Assembly (NCBI GenBank): GCA_023512835.1
Contig: CM042088.1
Span: 42,184,271 to 42,248,270, forward strand
From: Taxillus chinensis
Taxonomy: Eukaryota; Streptophyta; Magnoliopsida; Santalales; Loranthaceae
DNA: 64,000 nt
Direction: 5' to 3'
Below are positions 60,855 to 64,000 of this stretch, piece by piece. The first letter of the stretch is position 1; each line of letters starts with the position of its first letter. Both the position numbers and the translations under genes were made by a program. Under the pieces are notes generated by a model. The model saw only the letters and a list, made by a program, of their open reading frames with translations, made no database searches and was not told where the DNA came from.

Positions 60855-61243
60855 CATAGTTGTCAAAAGTGTCGAAGCTAATGGGCCTTGATTTGGAAAA
60901 GCCTGGTGCAAAAACTAGGCACACACTTTAGTGCACGTTTGTTTGCGCTTTAGTACACTTTTTTGCACCTAATTTAATTAAATTTATAGGTTTTTTTTCT
61001 AATGTTTTAGAAGTATACCAATAATGCTTTAGTATTTTTGAGTGAGGAAAATTTAAAATATATAATAAATCAATCCAAATCTCAATAATATTAGTGATTA
61101 TAAATCAAATTTTAAATATTGTGATATACATATTAAAAATTATATATTATGTTCTTTTGCATTGTGCTTTGTGCCTAAGCCCCGAGGCCTCTTGGCAGTT
61201 GGTTGTTGGCACTTTGGTTGTGCTTATGCTTTTAACAACAGTG
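60855..61243. mobile_element. hAT-type MITE with 8-bp target duplication
   Basis: The left end CATAGTTGTCAAAAG and the right end, inverted as CACTGTTGTTAAAAG, are imperfect inverted repeats. GACCAGCC is duplicated exactly at 60847-60854 and 61244-61251, the length made by hAT transposases. The 389-bp element sits in the presumed 5'UTR intron of the DnaJ gene and has no transposase. Confidence 0.8.
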
Positions 61244-62133
61244 GACCAGCCCTAATAGGTAGAGCAGTCTTTAAATTGGATGAATTTTTGTCTTAGCGGC
61301 TCCACCAATCACACACCTAGCAATTCAGAAGCTACCATATTCACTCTGGGTCATCTGATCTAGACATGGAGGACAAAATGAAACTGGGAGTTTTGTGTGG
61401 TTTTGAAACAAACATTCCCTGATATCATGAAAATGGCAAGATAGAGGATCGGAGTCTCTGATAAGAGTGCCCTATGTATTGGCCATTGTATAGGGACAAT
61501 AAATTAATAATTCCTTCACTGAAGCCCTTTAATTGGGTACAATAAAGTGTTTCTTCATGTAGTCCCTTTAATCTAACAAAAAACCTTGGAACCTATGTGA
61601 CAGAACTTAATTTCCTATCTCTTCCTTAAGCTGTAAAGCTTCTAATCGTTTCATGTTTCCTCTGCCAAAGCTATCTTTGTTAGCTCTTATGTGGTGTTTG
61701 TTTCCCAATAATTTCCCTTCTGCTAGACTCTGGCCTTTTTCTCTCTCATTAGAACCCTTAATATGGTTTTATAAATCTTGCCTTTTTAGGAAAGAAATGT
61801 CACTTGATGAGTCTATATTCCATTTTATATATAAATATCTCCTGCCATGTGGTAGCATGCATGCCTCATACTATGTTATTCCATCAATATTTTATTCGAA
61901 TCACCATATTCTTCCACCATCTGCATTTTTCTCCATGCAACCCTTTACCACTGGCAGATAGATATGATCAAAGCATGATCTTGGCAGTAGCCTTTGTATT
62001 GCTGTTGTCCTCTCCTGGAGAAATTAAAATTTCTAATCTCAAGCAAACAGGGTTGTCTCCACTGCTCAACCAGTTGAATTGTAGAAGTTCATAAAATTCA
62101 GGGACTTCTCAACGTTTCCTGTTGTTGTTGTTG

Positions 62134-62134
<1 letters not shown>

Positions 62135-62162
<28 letters not shown>
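62135..62162 (+). repeat. Poly-T run of about 28
   Basis: A long T homopolymer follows a short (GTT)n tract inside the presumed 5'UTR intron. Confidence 0.85.
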
Positions 62163-62168
<6 letters not shown>

Positions 62169-62867
62169 GTATTCTTGAATGCTGAGTTCCTTTGTTATAT
62201 CTTCTGGTTTTTAGGGTTTGGAATTTGGTTGTTGTCTGTCTTTTTTTTTTTCTGCCACTAGCTGATTTTTAATCATCCTGTGATAATTTTACTTGTTATT
62301 TTGCACGCAGTGTTGTTTTTTTATTTACTTTTTATTAGTATACTGAACAATGTGCTTTCCCTTTGTTTTTGGCACCTAAATAATGTGTTTTATTGATTTT
62401 AAAATATTTGAGAGTTTCAGAGTACCTTTTCTGGTGGTCTAAACGTAGCAGAGCGTTTTTATTTGGTTCTTGGGTTTTTTCACCCTGAAGGGCTAATTCT
62501 TTGCGCTCCAGTGCTCCTGTGATTGCCCATGCAAGATCATTTCATGCTTGTACCTGGAACGGTTGGTGATTTATTGTTTATGTTGGTATTATTATTGTTA
62601 TTATTACCATCTTCATAATGTTTTTTTAATATAACTACTTGGTTCCATTTGTGATACCAAGCCACGATATTTATGGATAAAGAATTGCAAATGTAATGGT
62701 ATAAATTTTTGTTTCTGCTTTGGGTGCAGAATGAAAGTTTGGAATGATTGGTACGGGGCAATCAATGAAAGCTCTCCCAGCCATTTATTATTTTAGTGAC
62801 ATGAAGAGGAGATGTTTTACTGTTATTCTTTTCTTGTAACTTTGTGACTGGATATTCAAAATCTTCC

Positions 62868-64000
62868 ATGGAATGCAACAAACCAGAGGCCATCAGGGCC
62901 AAGGAAATTGCAGAGAAGAAGATGCGAAGCTGTGACTTTGTGGGAGCTCGGGGGCTTGGGCAGAAGGCTCAACATCTTTTTCCTGCAGTTGAGAACATAT
63001 CCCAGCTGCTAGCTGTCTGTGATGTTCACTGTGCAGCTCAAAACAATGTAAATGCTTCTGAATTGGACTGGTATGCAATTCTTCAGGTTGAGCGAACGGC
63101 AGATGATGCAGTCATCAGGAAGCAATACCGGAAGCTTGCCCTCTTGTTGCATCCTGATAAAAACAAACTTGCAGGGGCAGAAGCAGCCTTTAAGCTGGTA
63201 GGACAGGCAAACACAGTGCTTTCTGATCAGGGGGAAACGGTCTATGTATGACTTGAAGGTTAAGGCATCAGTGAGAAATGCTGCGCCGAAGGCTCCGCCT
63301 CATCAAGTAAATAGGAATGCAAATGCGTCGAAGCAGTTTGTGGGGCCAGATGTTGCTAAATCACAGTTTACAGGTTCAAATATACATAAGCAGGCATCAA
63401 CACATATAAATGGAAAGGAAACATTCTGGACATGCTGCCCTTTTTGTAATACATGGTACCAATATTACAGAGATATTGTCAACAGGCACATGCGCTGTCG
63501 AAACTGCTCAAAATTCTTCACTGCCTATGATTTGGGTGCTCAAGATGTGCCACAAGCTTCCGGATGGAGTCAGAAGCAGGTTCCAACTCAGAGTGTCTTT
63601 GGCTGTAAGACTGCTGGGTCAGAGTCAGTTCTGAAGAGAGAATGCCCTGCTGATGCTGTCTCAAGCTGCAATGGTAAAGGGCAAAACGAATCCGTTGCTC
63701 AGGGTGGGTTTAGCGGAAAAACTGCTGGGTTAGAATCAGTTAAGACAACCACGAGTGTCGCTTCTGGCCCTAACAGTGCAGTGAGAAATGGAGAGAATGT
63801 AAAATTTAATGATGAGAGAGAAGGTTTTGGGGTGCCAAAGCCTGATGTAGAAACACATGGGAATAGTGGACCTTCAAAACATTTGGGCAGGAGGAAACGG
63901 ACAATGGCTGTTGAATCTAGCGAAAGTTGCAATACTGCAAGTACTGATAGTAGTGAAGAAGATTCAGTTGCCCCTGCAAATCATAGTGAACTGGATTCAA
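62868..64000 (+). CDS. DnaJ-domain protein with C-terminal zinc-binding block, 3'-partial, frameshifted
   Basis: Plant-specific large J-protein of the DnaJ/DUF3444 type, a probable Hsp70 co-chaperone. The start is the ATG at 62868 (MECNKPEAIRAKEIAEKK), the family's usual N-terminus. The J-domain spans about residues 66-124, with the HPD motif at 95-97 (LLLHPDKNK). A run of five G at 63230-63234 shifts the frame after SDQG (residue 122) and would stop the protein at 63251. With four G it continues as KRSMYDLKVK, exactly what the family has, and stays open to the window end. That frame includes TFWTCCPFCNTWYQYYRDIV with RCRNCSKFFTAYDL (a four-Cys zinc-binding block, 63421-63534), a Ser-rich linker with two KTAG-(S/L)-ESV repeats, and a basic GRRKR stretch. 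The C-terminal DUF3444 domain would lie beyond the window. A base-call error is the simplest explanation. Confidence 0.85.

Overview
The window is nuclear DNA of a flowering plant, most likely a woody dicot. It has AT-rich intergenic DNA, many short GT-AG introns, plant-only gene families, abundant microsatellites and many decayed transposons. I see no tRNA, rRNA, CRISPR array or bacterial-type operon. I cannot name the species from sequence alone.

Layout, left to right. (1) 1-10967 (+): 3' part of an SCD2-like coiled-coil trafficking gene, about 16 visible exons. One 3.7 kb intron holds an antisense Ty1/copia relic and a long-inverted-repeat element. (2) 12062-15386 (+): cytosolic Cu/Zn superoxide dismutase (CSD1 type). 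A miR398 target site appears only after splicing of the 5'UTR intron. (3) 17762-19763 (+): TRAPPC6/Trs33 subunit of the TRAPP complex. (4) 22131-51747 (+): a head-to-tail array of three genes of the bifunctional 3-dehydroquinate dehydratase/shikimate dehydrogenase (DQD/SDH) family. (5) 53884-55183 (-): intronless F-box/DUF295 gene with a one-base frameshift. (6) 62868-64000+ (+): 5' part of a plant DnaJ/DUF3444-type gene, also with a one-base frameshift, with a probable 5'UTR intron starting near 59.4 kb.

The array is the most interesting part. Copy 1 (519 aa) looks like a quinate dehydrogenase. Its SDH domain has Gly at the second Ser of the SKS motif, Gly at the conserved substrate-binding Thr, and Asp-Ile-Asp where NADP enzymes have Asn-Arg-Thr. 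Its dehydratase domain has lost several catalytic positions. Copies 2 and 3 (both 532 aa, identical in all 11 exon lengths) keep the SDH signature residues. Both carry Ala at the position aligned with the dehydratase Glu86; copy 3 also has Tyr for the catalytic His143, and copy 2 has Glu for Gln236. So no member of the array has an unaltered dehydratase active site. None has an obvious plastid transit peptide. I infer a cytosolic, specialised branch acting on quinate, 3-dehydroshikimate or gallate, with the housekeeping plastid enzyme encoded elsewhere.

The non-coding part holds several elements with readable ends: two PIF/Harbinger-type MITEs with TTA target duplications, one hAT-type MITE with an 8-bp duplication, a twin pair of small palindromic elements, AT-rich foldback elements, and two antisense copia relics. 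All exon coordinates were read by eye from splice consensus, reading phase and family similarity; no alignment was run.
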